Origin: Cristatella mucedo
Taxonomy: Eukaryota; Bryozoa; Phylactolaemata; Cristatellidae
Reading direction: 5' to 3'
Assembly (NCBI GenBank): GCA_009760855.2
Contig: WPIO01000093.1
Location: 1,575,659 to 1,639,658 of the forward strand
Length of the DNA: 64,000 nt
The translations under genes and the position numbers were made by a program. Numbering within the stretch: the first letter of the stretch is position 1; each line of letters begins with the position of its first letter. A model generated the notes under the pieces. It was not told the DNA's origin and did no database searches. It saw only the letters and a list, made by a program, of their open reading frames with translations. Positions 34,752 to 46,149 of this stretch are shown piece after piece.

Positions 34752-36120
34752 AAGCCAGAAGCTTTTTATACTATCGATCACCAAGTCTTTCTTGAGCGCC
34801 TCTCATCTCGCCCGTGCATCACTGGCACTACTCTGCAATAGTTCAGGTCCTATCTCAGTGGGAGACTCCAGAGTATTGACGTGAATGGACAAAGATCATC
34901 TGAGGTACCTCTGAAATATGGCGTACCTCAGGAATATGTACTTGGTCCTGTTCTTTTCACCATCTTTCCTCTCAATCTGGCCGGTGTGGTTGCCAAGCCC
35001 AATCTAGGCTTTCACTTCTATGCAGATGACACTCAGCTGTAACTTTGCTTTGATCCCTGCCAGCCATCCAGCACGTCGAATTCTCTCAACTCCCTTGCTG
35101 CAGGTATTGATGACATTCGCACGTGGATGGCAGCAAACTTTCTTGAATTGAATCATGATGAAACCAACTTACTACTGTTAACCAAGTCTGATTTAGAAAT
35201 TGGAAAAGCTAACGCTGAAAGTCGGTTCTGCCAGCATATCTCCTGTCCAATTTGCACGAAATGGTGTCGCGTTCCAAAGTTACCTTTCATTCGACGACCA
35301 CTTCAGCTCCGAAGTCAAGTCTGCCTATTTCACCTACACAGCATTGCTAAAAATCGGGCTTATTTATACAGGAATACCTCATATATATTGGTCCGTGCAT
35401 ATGTGACATACTGTATTGCCTTCTGCAACTCACTGCTTGCAGGCCCACCGGCCGGTGCTGCAAGGCGCTTACAGCTTTTGCAAAACTCTGAAACCAGGCT
35501 CGTCTGTCGTGAGTGTCGCAGTCGCCACATCACACCACTTCTCGCCGACCTGCACTGGCTCCCAGTCAAGCAACACGTCAATTTCAAAGTTTTGTCACTC
35601 ACTTTTTGACTCGAGGTCCCTTCATTTTTTGGCTCGAGCCTACATATCAGATCTTCTCCCTCACCAGGACAAGCATCGTTCCACCAGCTTTTGGAATCTT
35701 ACTGTTTACTTGTACCTCGTAGAAACCTGAAATCCTTTGGAGACCGTGCTTTTAGTTTGTGTGCTCTCAAAGCCTAAAACTCACTCCCGACTTGCGTCGC
35801 GACATCTCCTGACTTGACTACATTTAAAAAGAAACTAAAAACGCACCTATTTATGACAGCATTAAGTGGGCCCCTGTGATTCGTCCTTGATGTGCTTATG
35901 CATTTTGACACTGTGCAGGCTGCCACTATCCAAACTTGCATGTTGACTCTTTGCATGGCACCCCTAACCATGCTAAAAAGCTTATTTTTTTATTGACCAT
36001 GCTACCACAGGCCGTTCGATCGTACTTTCTTTGAAGCAAATATAAAGTACCTAGAAAGAGATTGAGTTCTCTGAGGGCACTATATCGAATGCATTTTTAT
36101 TGCTATTATTATTATTATTA
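34752..36120 (+). mobile_element. LINE-A2 copy
   Basis: Diverged relative of LINE-A with the RT from TIDHQVFLERL to the C-terminus and an (ATTATT)n tail at about 36095-36120. Frames are broken (longest 35127-35609, with [18 protein letters not shown]). It has the TTGACCATGCTACCACAGGC 3' variant that marks A2. Confidence 0.8.
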
Positions 36121-37675
36121 GAAAAGCAAGCGATGCAGCAGCTACCTGATAATGACAGTCACTTCGGTAAACGTCACCCCTTCGAGAGAGATGGAATACT
36201 TCTCGATCAGTTAACGGGCAGTACACGACAGGTCAATGCTCCGTCGGTGCACGTGGCCTCAAGGCCGACTTACGGAGGTATGTCCGGAGAAGTCCAAGAA
36301 AACGGTCAACAATTTTTAAGTTTTTTGAAATTTGCGTATGAAAAGATAATTTTTTTATAAATTATATCCCGAATTCAGGTGGTTGTCAGATGACTAGAAC
36401 ATGGTATATCTTTCTTATTTTGGCTACGAGTCACCATACCATTTTTTGTCACACGGTCAGCCATTGCAAGTTACTGAGCAAAACGCAAAGCGCGAGCACT
36501 TTGCAAAGTGCGAGCACTAGAATGTTAGTCCGTAGCTGGTGGCACCAACGTTACGACGGTTCAACGCTCCCTAGTTTGGGTAGCAGCACGTGCAACGTGC
36601 AACGTGCAAAGATCTTACGCAAGCAATTCGCCGAAGATAAAACAAAGTACTCAATATGCCGCTCGGAGCTCAAGCAACAACGCCGAATCGGTAAAAGCAC
36701 ACCAATAGCCTGTATTCTACTGCTGATGCACAGCGGGGACTTCCCACTGATTTGCTTACAGGCTCTCGGCAGCTCAAGCTCGGTGTAAGACTCACCGACC
36801 GGCTCGCAGCTGCTACTAGTACTAGCGACTGTGATCAGGCACAATTTGTATGTAGTAGCCAGGTCACAAGTCACAAAAATCATAAATGGTACCATCTTTC
36901 ATTCTAGTTTTAAAATGAATACGGTCTGCCTAATTTTACATAATGCTGCTCATAAGCCTCAGCTTATCGCGACTCTTTCATAATCATCCTTATTGGGCAC
37001 CAAAGCTCACAGCTCTCAATTGATGCTCAGCTGTCATGTTCATTGTTCATAATCGATTTGCAATACCATAATGTATTTAGCCGCATTTAAGGGTACCTCT
37101 TTATAAGTGTCGTTTTGAAAGAACGTGGTAGAAAATTTGATTCGGCTACTTTGACTTTGACGAGCTAATCGTGGTGCAATATTTTAAATTTTCATGTGCC
37201 TCCACAGGCCACCACGAAACGCAGAAAAGGACATAAGGCCTCAAACTTTATTGCAGTATGCTCGCCAAATATGTAGAGTCCCAATTTTGCGGCGGCCGAG
37301 TGTGCTATACAACACCCTCCTGAGTACCACACGTAGTCTTTGTGTGGAGTTACAAACTGTGACACTGTATCACTTTATATTGCGATGGATTTCGGTGTAT
37401 TGCTTGAGATCAACTTCGTACCATCGCAAGAAGGAATGTGAATGCTCGTCAAGTACGACACACTGTATTGAGAAATCTGAATTGCACCTTTGCCGAGTAG
37501 ATTTCTAGCGGATGTGTGGTAGATTTCACTGGATTTCTGTGAATTACGGCATCGGTTGGTCCATTTAAATCTACCGCTGTTCATGGCCCAAGATTGTTTG
37601 AGCGAAATAGGTTGAAATTATTTTTATGCACATTCAATACAGTGCATTGCATGATGTATTCAAAACTTGAGGAAT
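36121..37675. other. No gene recognised
   Basis: Small direct repeats near 36485-36530 (AAAGCGCGAGCACTTTGC / AAAGTGCGAGCACT) and CAACGTGCAACGTGCAA near 36595. Frames here of up to 132 codons overlap on both strands and lack domains. No exon is supported. Confidence 0.4.
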
Positions 37676-38486
37676 AGCGCATCCGAAACCCTGCCTACTT
37701 TCAGCTACATAGCATTGCTAAAATTTGGGCTTTTTTAGACAGGGATACCGCATATAAATTGGTCAGTACATATGTGACATACCGTCTTGCCTTCTGCAAC
37801 TTACTGTTTGCAGGCCTACCGGCCTGGGCAATCAGGCGCTTACAGCTGGTGCAAAACTTTGCAGCCAGGCTTCTCTATCGAGCCTCGCAGTTGCCACATC
37901 TCTCTACTTCTCGCTGACCTGCACTGGCTCCCAGTCAAGCAACGCATCGACTTAAAGATTTCGTCACTCACTTTATGGCCCATTCATTCTTTTGCCCAAG
38001 CCTACCTATCAAATCTACTGCCATACTAGGCTAAGCCTTGAACCGTCAGGATTTTGGAATCGAACTGTTTACTTGTACCTCGTAAAAACCTGAAATCCTT
38101 TGGAGATCGTACATGCACTTCGAATGCTCAAAATCCTGGAACTCGCTCCCGACAGGAGTCACGACATCTCCTGACTTGACCGCATTTTAAAAAGAAACTA
38201 AATATGCATCTATTTGTAACAGCATTTAGTGGGTCCCTGTGATGCGACCTTTATGTGCTTATGCTTGCTGATACTGTACATGTTGCCACTAACCATACTT
38301 GCATGCAGACGAGGTGCATGTAACCCCCAACCATGGTATGCTTGTTGTTTATTGAGCATGCTACCACAAGCCGTTCGATCGTTCGTTCTTTGCAGCAAAT
38401 GTAAAGCGCCAAGAAAGAGATCGAGTTCTCTGAGGATGCTTTATCATATGTATTATTAGTAATGTTATTATCATTATTATTTTAAG
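37676..38486 (+). mobile_element. LINE-A2 3' copy
   Basis: It covers the RT thumb (FQLHSIAK-like start, [17 protein letters not shown]) to an imperfect ATT tail near 38450-38486. It is frame-broken and shares the A2 3' variant with 34.8-36.1 kb. Confidence 0.8.
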
Positions 38487-38579
38487 ACAGTTACTACAAT
38501 ATTAATTTAAATTTTGAGCTTTGTAATGCCGCTTTCTTCACCTCAATTTAAGCATTATTAGGGCGGATTGCAATGACTT

Positions 38580-38880
38580 GCACCTTGAGACAGTTGGCGA
38601 CTAAAGATTCTGTTTTGAAGGTGCTAGACAGTAGGACTTACTTCAGCAAAATTTACGTAAGGGTGCGTCCTCTCCTGCTGCGGACTGTGTCACATCCATT
38701 CCAGCCGCACTGAGCCTCGCTGCTTGCTTTCTCACTCAGCTTCGCGTTTCACTTTCCCTGTGTTTCGTAAGATTAAATATCTTGGCTACCGTATGGGTAC
38801 CGAAAGAAGGTTAGACTTGGACTTTCCTGTATAAAATTCTCCGGCCTAATATCCACTTTGTCTTTGTTGCTTAGATAAGT
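38580..38880 (+). mobile_element. LINE-B relic, 3' end
   Basis: Patchy match to the LINE-B 3' end: CAGTTGGCGACTAAAGATTC, then CTTGGCTACCGTATGGGTAC and ACCGAAAGAAGGTTAG. It is old and frame-broken. Confidence 0.55.
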
Positions 38881-39302
38881 AACGTGGGGGGATGTATGCA
38901 TGCAGACAAATATAATTGTGGAAGACTGCCGAAGATTGTGAAGGATTGAAAGTGAGGTTCGTTTTACCCCAAATATACGATTGCAACCGACCCTCAGTAA
39001 ATTAATTTCTTATTGAGGGCTGCAAAAGCGTTTACCTTGGGCTGCAGATTATTAATGCCTCAATCCGAACGTATGCGTATGCAATAACATAGGATTCGCC
39101 GCTTGTTCTGTGACCACTCTCCTCACCGGTCCTTCATCACACAACTTCCGTTAGTAACACTATATAAATGCACACACTGAGAAACCTGTTTATGGGGTAT
39201 GAAAGCCAGTGATGCTGAGCAGCTGACCTAGGGAAAAATCCGCAAGCCGTACCGCACACTAAGTTACTCCAAGGGAACGATCGAACGGCAAGGTAAGATA
39301 AT
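38881..39302. other. No feature recognised
   Basis: Spacer between a LINE-B relic and the long LINE-B copy. Confidence 0.4.
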
Positions 39303-39354
39303 TGTAATGTATCTCCTTCAGTAACTCCACAAAGTCATAAAGACCATGTGGGTG

Positions 39355-41145
39355 TTACGCAGGAGAGTATTGTATAGCGCACTCATAGCCTAAGCGGCTT
39401 TCGGTACGCATTCGGTAGCCAACAGACTTCGTCTCACGCAACAAAAAGAAAGTGGGAAGTATAGCAGACTTAGGAGAGCAGTTGAGGTAGTGAGTAGCAT
39501 AGAAGTAGCAGTTCAGGACCGCTGAAAAAGATGTGCCATAGTCGGCAGTTGGAGAGTAGATGTCATTGCGTAAGAATTGTGGAAGCGAGTTCCACAGTCT
39601 AGGACCTGCAGAGCTAAAGCTTCTGTCGCCAACTGTCTTTAAGCGGAGGAATGGGACAGCTAATTTATTGTCCACACAGGACCTGAGGGTGCGAACAGGC
39701 TGAAACTGATGCAGCAGTTCAGCTAGGTACGAAGGAGCCACGCCGTGGCGGGCCTTGTGGGTCAGCGTAAGAACTTTGCTCTGTATCCTTTGCTCAACCG
39801 GCAACCATCTTAGCTCTTTCAGCAGAGGTGACACGTGCTCAAACCACTGGGACTTGAAGACCAGCCTTGCAGCCATATTCATAGTCCGCTGTAGTGGCAT
39901 AATAGCTTTCTTTGGTAGCCCAGCCAAAAGGGAATTACAATAATCAAGCCGAGACAGAATTAAAGAGCTAGTTAAATTTTTTACAAGCCACTTTGGGAGA
40001 CAGCTTCTAATCTTGGATAGGGATCGGATGTGATGGCTAGCTGTAGAGGCAGTCTTCTGAATGAAGCTTTTGAAATTGAGGCAGCTGTCGAACACAACAC
40101 CTAGATTACGAGCATGTGGTGAAGGTCTCACAATAGCATCACCTATTAGAATAGCAAAGCCTTTTAATCCAGCCACACGCTTAGGGTGTCCTATGAGAAG
40201 CAGTTCGGTTTTATCGTCATTTAATTTCAGGAAGTTTTCCGACATCCAGGATCGAATATCGGCAAGGCAAGCATTCAGTTTCTCAATTGCTGCATCAGAT
40301 TCCGACGGTTTAAATGACAAATACAACTGAGTATCGTCAGCATAGAAGTGATATCCTATTCCATGGGCCTTAATCACTTTTCCCAGAGGTTGCGTATAAA
40401 TGGAGAACAGCAAGGGACCAAGTACAGACCCTTGAGGGACTCCACGGGTGACCCTTCTCATGTCTGAGACCTGACCCCCACACGACACGGATTGAACACG
40501 ATCAGACAAGTATGATTTAAACCACGCCAGTGCTTCGTCTGCCAGACAGATCGTTGTTCTCAATCGTTCAAGCAGAACTTCGTGATCAATGGCGTCGAAG
40601 GCAGCAGACAGATCTAGCAGAGCTAGGGCAGTGACATTCCCGTCGTCGTTGCCACGTAGAATGTCATTGTTAACACGGAGGAGAGCAGTTTCAGTAGAGT
40701 GCTGCCTCTTGAAACCTGATTGAAATGTTTCTGACATTCCATTATTTTTAATATGTTCAACTAGCTGCTTAGCAACAATTTTTTCAAGAATCTTTGATAA
40801 GAACGGAAGAAGGGAAACTGGACGATAGTTTGCTAGGACCTCTGTGTCTAATCCAGGCTTTTTAAGAATAGGTCTAACGATTGCCGATTTGAAGGACTTG
40901 GGGACGACCCCTTTCCCCAAAGAAGCATTAAAAATCTTGGTTATGGCAGGGCTAAGTTGGTCTGCAAGTGAAGACCACAGAGATGAAGGTATAGGGTCTT
41001 CAGGAGACGAGCTCTTTTTGCTAGACCTTATTAAGGCAGCCACATCACAGGCAGAAACATCGGAGAACCTTTTAAGAAAGGTCACAGGTTGAGGAACGGC
41101 GATTGCTTTGGTCGGAGGGGGCTTAATGGAGGCACGAATGTGCAC
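39355..41145 (-). CDS. LINE-B reverse transcriptase frame (596 codons)
   Basis: A long open frame with all RT blocks: NYRPVSLLPFLSKILEKIVA, QSGFKRQHSTETALLR, ALLDLSAAFDAIDH (motif A with two Asp), TRGVPQGSVLGPLLFSIYTQ, YHFYADDTQLYLSF (motif C YADD), FLKLNDDKTELLLIG, then the thumb and the NMAARLVFK and LRWLPVEQRIQSK C-terminal region. It reads from a GTG only because the upstream frame has a TAA at 41152-41154. In the intact protein it would follow the endonuclease without a break. Confidence 0.9.
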   Translation of the reverse strand: MHIRASIKPPPTKAIAVPQPVTFLKRFSDVSACDVAALIRSSKKSSSPEDPIPSSLWSSLADQLSPAITKIFNASLGKGVVPKSFKSAIVRPILKKPGLDTEVLANYRPVSLLPFLSKILEKIVAKQLVEHIKNNGMSETFQSGFKRQHSTETALLRVNNDILRGNDDGNVTALALLDLSAAFDAIDHEVLLERLRTTICLADEALAWFKSYLSDRVQSVSCGGQVSDMRRVTRGVPQGSVLGPLLFSIYTQPLGKVIKAHGIGYHFYADDTQLYLSFKPSESDAAIEKLNACLADIRSWMSENFLKLNDDKTELLLIGHPKRVAGLKGFAILIGDAIVRPSPHARNLGVVFDSCLNFKSFIQKTASTASHHIRSLSKIRSCLPKWLVKNLTSSLILSRLDYCNSLLAGLPKKAIMPLQRTMNMAARLVFKSQWFEHVSPLLKELRWLPVEQRIQSKVLTLTHKARHGVAPSYLAELLHQFQPVRTLRSCVDNKLAVPFLRLKTVGDRSFSSAGPRLWNSLPQFLRNDIYSPTADYGTSFSAVLNCYFYATHYLNCSPKSAILPTFFLLRETKSVGYRMRTESRLGYECAIQYSPA

Positions 41146-41151
41146 AATTTT

Positions 41152-42249
41152 TTACGTAAAGAAGGCTGAAAACTTTTCGGCTGAGCCCTTAATATCTGGG
41201 GAGTCAGACCTCACAGCATTGGCCAGTAAATGGTTTACTGTCTTATAAATCTGTTTAGTGTCCGACTGGCAGGAATTCAGTTTTCTAATGAAAAAAGAAG
41301 CCCTGGCTTTTTTAAGCTTTCGGGTGTAAACTCGAAGGAAGTCTTTAAAATTGACTAGGTCTGTCTCAGACCCCGATTTCTTGAAACGACGTTCCAGCCT
41401 GCGCTTAACACGGCGCATCTTAAGGAGTTTTTTTGTAAATTGAAAGCAATCTCGACGACTTTGAACACGGATAGAGCGAGCGGGAGCATGCTTGTCAAGA
41501 GCACTCCTGAGTGTCATGTTCATCGCATCAGTGAGGGTATCGAGGCTGCCGGTCGAGTCTGAATGCAGATCAAGAAGGCCTGCATCACAAACAGATTTCA
41601 AAAACTTGTCCATGTCAATACTTTGTAAGTTACGTCGTTTGGCAAATTCGACATTGCCCTGCACGTACGAGGGAGCAGGAACAGTAAACGAGACCGAACA
41701 ATGATCTGAGAGGGTCAGTGGGCACACCACAAAGTCAGTGGGGAGGACATCCTTAGTGATCACGAGATCTAGAATGTGGCCACCGACGTGGGTGCTATGA
41801 TTAACGTGTTGGCCCAAACCAAAATTCTCCAGACAGTCAAGAAATGAGCGGACCTGGCTGTTGCTAGGGTTTTCGACGTGAATATTGAAGTCTCCTACAA
41901 TCAGTAACGGCCTGTCACACACAAATATTTTAGCGAGGAACTCTGAAAACTCCTCTGTAAACAAGTTTAGACAGCCAGGAGGTCGGTATATCGCAACGGT
42001 GAGAGGCATTGTCTTTGATGAAGACCTGATAGCAACCGATTCAAACGATGACCCATGCGAGAAACTGCACATTTTATAGCCAACCGACTCGCGAACAACA
42101 ACTGCAACCCCGCCACCAACCTTGTCAGAACGCATGGACTGATAGAATGAGAACCCGGGTGGGGTAGTCTCGGAAATACAGCTGCTGGAACAAGGCGTCA
42201 TCCATGTTTCGGTAAGCAGAAATGCCTCAAGCTTGCAGGCAACTGGCAA
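41152..42249 (-). pseudogene. LINE-B endonuclease part (365 codons), truncated
   Basis: C-terminal two thirds of an APE-like endonuclease: FLLTETW, GGGVAVVVRE, PLLIVGDFNIHVE (catalytic GDFN), HILDLVITKD, PLTLSDHCSVSF (SDH). A basic linker KMRRVKRRLERRFKKSG follows. The N-terminal metal-binding portion is missing, so the enzyme could not nick DNA. It ends in a TAA in frame with the RT. Confidence 0.85.
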
Positions 42250-42455
42250 GAACTTGCATTGATAAGCACATCCACAGCAGCTATCAAGCTGGGACTACAC
42301 ATCAGCAGGTGGACGGCAGCGCCGAGCGGCTACTCTCGATGCGAAATCCACTCAACTACGCCCGTCGAAATCGGACGGATCGATCGTCACCAGCTAGCGA
42401 ACCCTCGCCAAGATACGGCCCAGCTCCACGTCGCCCGTGTTGTAAGAAAAGTACC

Positions 42456-42541
42456 CTTTTAGGACATTTCCCTTTTCAATCCTCCTCATGCTCACTATCG
42501 TTCGCATTTTGAAGTCTTGAAACGGAAAATGTCCCCAAAAG
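42456..42541. repeat. Imperfect inverted repeat at the left edge of the viral island
   Basis: CTTTTAGGACATTTCCCTTT (42456-42475) and AACGGAAAATGTCCCCAAAAG-like sequence (42521-42541, first 20 bases counted) are near reverse complements with one gap, 45 bp apart. They sit exactly where host-like composition gives way to AT-rich viral DNA. Confidence 0.5.
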
Positions 42542-42616
42542 TTTACTTTTCCTCCAACATTAAAACTTTTGTCCTATTTAGTTTTTAATTAAAAAAATAT
42601 TATTTCCTTAATATAG

Positions 42617-45375
42617 ATGTATCAAAAAAGTCCTCAAATGGGAAACTCGTTTCACGCCGAGTCAAGAAGACTAATGAATATTGATGTCATGACTCCAAGT
42701 AAAAGTATTGCTTCTAGGCTTCATAAGTTTAAATAAGATTTTGTTGGTGCAAGTGGAAAACATGAGAGATATGTTCTTAAAGGAAGAGACTATTCAGCAA
42801 CTGAAATTGATGATTTCTTTAGTAGTATAATACCAAGTTATAATAACGTATTAAAAGAAGTAAAAACTAGATTCTCTTCATTTAAATTGCAAACAAAGAT
42901 TTCAGTCCATTCATATCACGATGAAACTGACACACATTCTCATAGTCTTGTAACTGGTTCTAAGTTAGTTGCAGTTGTTAAAAGATCTTATTATACTAAT
43001 ATTATTAAAGACCAATTAAAATCTTTAAAAGAATTAATAGACAAAATTATTGACAAGAATCCAGGTTCTGGTTGGAGATTGATTGGTGTAAAACGTCTTG
43101 AGATTAATGTTAGTGAATATATTATTAGAGCAGGATCATCTTATTTACCATTACCAACTGGTTTAGCAATGAAGCGTTGTTGTATTAACATAAAGAATGA
43201 AGATAAATATTGTGCATTGTGGTGTGTTTTAAGATTCATAAATCCTGTAAATGTTCATCCAGAGAGATACATTGATTTAATTAAAATATTAAAAGCTAAT
43301 TATCAAGAATTAAACGAGCCTCTTTCACAACTTGAATGGCCACTCAAAGTAATTGATATTAAAATCTAGGTAAACTATTTAATGTTAGTATAAATGTTTA
43401 TGAATATAATGACAAATCAGGTGTATATCCTCTAAGGATTGTATCAAGAAAATTAGAGATTCCAGATAGACATATTAATCTTTTATTGATAACTAAATCT
43501 AAAAAAAGTCATTACGTATTGATAAAAAATTTTAGTGGATTATGTAGAACAGCTAATAAAGGAGGATCAGTGTTTTATTGTCACAGGTGTATGGATAAAT
43601 TATTTTCAGATGAAGATTTTCAGAATCATTTAGCTTTATGTAAAGGTCTTAATTCTAGTTACTCTAAATTAAAAATGCCTGGTATTGTTGTGAATAAGAA
43701 AACAGGACGAAAAAAAGATACTACACTTTTAAATTTTAGTGACCATGAAAAACTTATTAAGTCTCCATACGTTTGTTATGCAGATTTTGAGAGTTTGAAT
43801 GTAAAGACATGTGATGTTTGCTATGAAAGTATAGTATCTAACAATATTAATCCAACTTCCTGTAATAGTAAATTAACAACAGGTAAATGTAGTGATACAT
43901 ATACTAATATGTTACAAGTCCCATATGGCTCATGTGCAATTATTCTTTATATTAATGGAAAAGTATTAATAGATAATGATATAAATGGAGGAAAGTCTTG
44001 TATATTTTTAAATAGAAGTAGTGATTGTGTTGAGTTGCTTTTGGAATTTATAATGAATGTTTCAAATGAGTTGAAAGATAAGTTACTAGAGCACAATACA
44101 GTACCTATTATTTTTTATTCTGATACTCGTAAACAATTTAATGATTCCACTAATTGTTGGATATGTAATGATACATTTGTTGCTGAAGAAAAAGTAAATA
44201 TAAAACAAGAGATCACTGTCATTTTACTGGTAAATTTAGAGGAGCAGCACACAAACTTTGTAACTCACTTGTTAGATTTAAAAAAGTAGTTAGAAACTTC
44301 CTATCTTTATTCACAATTTGAAAGGATATGATTCTCATTTGATTGTGAAAGGAATGTCAACATTTAGTCTTAATTGTAAACCTGTTGCACATAATATGGA
44401 GAATTATATGTCAATGCCATTTGAGAATTTTGAGTTTAAAGATTCTATTAATTTTATGATTGGTGGTTTAAGTGATATTTTTACTTCATTAAAGAAAGCA
44501 AATTCAAACTTTGATGTTACAATTGATGTCTTTAAAAGATTATATCCAGATATTGATGTTAAGGTTCTTAAAGATGTTATAACAAGAAAAGGTATTTATC
44601 CATATGAGTACATGGATTCTTTTGATAAATTCAATGAGACTAAGATTCCAGATATTAAATCATTCAATAGTAAACTTAAGTTGGTTTTGAAAATTCAAGA
44701 AAGACTACACTTCTAAGCAAACCAATGTTCAAAGGAGCTGCAATTCTTGATTTATCAAAATTACATATGCAAAGATTTTACTATGACACATTGAAAGTTA
44801 AGTTTAATGATAGATTAAGTTTATTATACACAGATACTGATTCATTAGTTGTTGATATTAAAAGTGAAAACTTTGAGAAAGAGATGGATGATATTAAGGG
44901 TTGGTTTCATAGTGACGAGTTTGGTAAATTCAAGGATGAGATGAAAGGTGAAAAAATTGATGAGTTTATTGCATTAAGACCAAAATTATATTCTGTTGCT
45001 TCAAAGAAACCACTTATGAAAGCAAAGGGTGTTCCAAAAGAAGTAATTAAGAATTCAAAGATAACACACAGTGAATACGTTCAATGTCTAACTACTGCTT
45101 ATAATATTTATGCTGATAATCTTGATACTAAAGAGTTTGATGAAACACTTGATAGAGATTTCTATCGAATGACACAAAGTAAACATAATATTATGACAAA
45201 GAAACTTAAGAAAAGAGCACTATCAGCATTTGAATCAAAACGTTACTGGTTAGTCTGTGGTTGTTGTAGTTATGAATACGGTCATTACAAGATAGCAGAA
45301 GCATTAAACAATGGTACTAATCCAGGCCACTGTATAACTTGTAATATTAGTATAGATGCCGAAAAGGAAGATTGA
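42617..45375 (+). pseudogene. Protein-primed family B DNA polymerase, broken and internally deleted
   Basis: The ATG at 42617 directly follows ATATAG. The N-terminal region is followed by a CH..C-type knuckle, an exonuclease I motif (YVCYADFESL, near 43770), a CWICNDTF zinc-like motif near 44155, a DSINFM segment near 44445, and the C-terminal palm motif YTDTDSL near 44840 with KAKGVPK after it. Breaks: TAA at 42734-42736, TAG at 43367-43369 with a frame change, frame changes near 44205 and 44310, and a junction at 44700-44725 where the whole central palm (motif A and B region of such polymerases) is absent. By family knowledge it replicated the viral genome from a protein primer. This copy cannot. 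Confidence 0.85.
45351..45355 (+). promoter_or_regulatory. TATAG box inside the polymerase 3' end
   Basis: TATAG abuts the ATG at 45356 and so serves the next gene from inside polymerase coding DNA. Confidence 0.5.
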
Positions 45376-45508
45376 AAATATTAAACCATTACCAGTAAAG
45401 AGAGTTAGATTTTCAGATAAATCAAAAAAGAAAGACGATAAAAAACTAGTTGATATACAAGAAGAATTAGAGTTATACGAGTCAATGGAGAAATTAAATA
45501 TATATTAA
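45356..45508 (+). CDS. Small basic protein (50 aa), unknown
   Basis: It overlaps the polymerase stop by 20 bp in another frame. The first half is strongly basic (MPKRKIENIKPLPVKRVRFS, then SKKKDDKK) and the second acidic/helical (IQEELELYESMEKL). The basic start could be a nuclear signal, and RVRF fits the loose RVxF docking pattern for protein phosphatase 1, though short motifs occur by chance. The TATAG box abutting the ATG supports it as a real gene. Function unknown. Confidence 0.55.
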   Translation: MPKRKIENIKPLPVKRVRFSDKSKKKDDKKLVDIQEELELYESMEKLNIY

Positions 45509-45532
45509 TAAAATTATTTTTACTATTATAGG

Positions 45533-45808
45533 ATGGATCCCAAAGAAATCGATATTACCAGTTTTGGTAGTGAGTCAGAGTATTCAGAGGATTCAATTCA
45601 TGATTATCAAATGGAAACAGAATCTGAATCTGAGTCTTATACTTCTGAAGAATCATCTTACATTGAAACAGATTCTGAATCAGAATTAGAAGATGGAGAA
45701 GATTTAGAAGAACTTCTATTTGGTAAAAGAGATCTCACTGAGGAAGAATCTAAAGCATACGAAGAGTCTCTTGAATCATTAAACAGTTCAGAAGGCGAAG
45801 AGATTTAA
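45533..45808 (+). CDS. Acidic Ser/Glu-rich protein (91 aa), unknown
   Basis: ATTATAGG runs straight into ATGGATCCC. The product is dominated by Ser, Glu and Asp (ETESESESYTSEESSYIETD) with a C-terminal LLFGKRDLTEEESKAYEESL segment, and has no Cys and few hydrophobics, so it is probably disordered. Such proteins can act as histone- or DNA-mimic chaperones, but nothing here proves that. It is the first of a run of small + strand genes, each with its own TATAG box. Confidence 0.6.
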   Translation: MDPKEIDITSFGSESEYSEDSIHDYQMETESESESYTSEESSYIETDSESELEDGEDLEELLFGKRDLTEEESKAYEESLESLNSSEGEEI

Positions 45809-45833
45809 TTTCAATTAAATACAATTTTATTTG

Positions 45834-45845
45834 TATATATAGAAA
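45834..45845 (+). promoter_or_regulatory. TATATATAGAAA box
   Basis: It abuts the ATG at 45846 and is shared in form by most genes of the island. Confidence 0.65.
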
Positions 45846-46121
45846 ATGGATGTCTCAAGAATTTTAAGTTGTGAACAATCTAGAGAAATGGCAGTAAAAA
45901 TCTGTCTTCAAAAACTTAAAGGTCAAGATCAACGTATAGTTAAACATTCACTAGACAAACTCATCCCAGATATTGATAGTTCTTATATTAGTATTCTTAT
46001 AGATATATGTGATACATGTGACAAACTAATGGAGAGTCGTAGTAAGATAAATGAGAAGCTCGAGGAAGCAAATAAAAAATCTAAAACACTAAAAACAAAA
46101 CCAGGAGTAGTAATTAATTAA
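45846..46121 (+). CDS. Small paralogue 1 (91 aa), unknown
   Basis: Intact frame MDVSRILSCEQSREMAVKIC, then a helical body with ILIDICDTCDKLMESR and a Lys-rich end (KKSKTLKTKPG). It shares its plan with the next two genes: MD.x.IL at the start, a Cys near residue 20, a hydrophobic LPD/IPD point near the middle and an I.ICD.CDK motif. No known domain was recognised. Tandem duplication within the viral block is the simplest origin. Confidence 0.65.
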   Translation: MDVSRILSCEQSREMAVKICLQKLKGQDQRIVKHSLDKLIPDIDSSYISILIDICDTCDKLMESRSKINEKLEEANKKSKTLKTKPGVVIN

Positions 46122-46139
46122 ACAAATTTTTATAATCAT

Positions 46140-46149
46140 TATATAGAAA
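46140..46149 (+). promoter_or_regulatory. TATATAGAAA box
   Basis: It abuts the ATG at 46150. Confidence 0.65.

Larger units (their letters stand above)
39303..42255 (-). mobile_element. LINE-B, longest copy (endonuclease plus RT)
   Basis: CR1/L2-type non-LTR element on the minus strand, 3' end at 39303. A partial APE-type endonuclease frame and a full RT frame are separated by one stop codon. 5' truncation removes the first part of the endonuclease, and sequence beyond about 42255 is not recognisable LINE. It directly adjoins the AT-rich viral island. Confidence 0.9.

Noticed and set aside
36390..36895. Overlapping frames on both strands (132 and 114 codons)
   Set aside because: Mutual shadows without domain signal or repeat membership.
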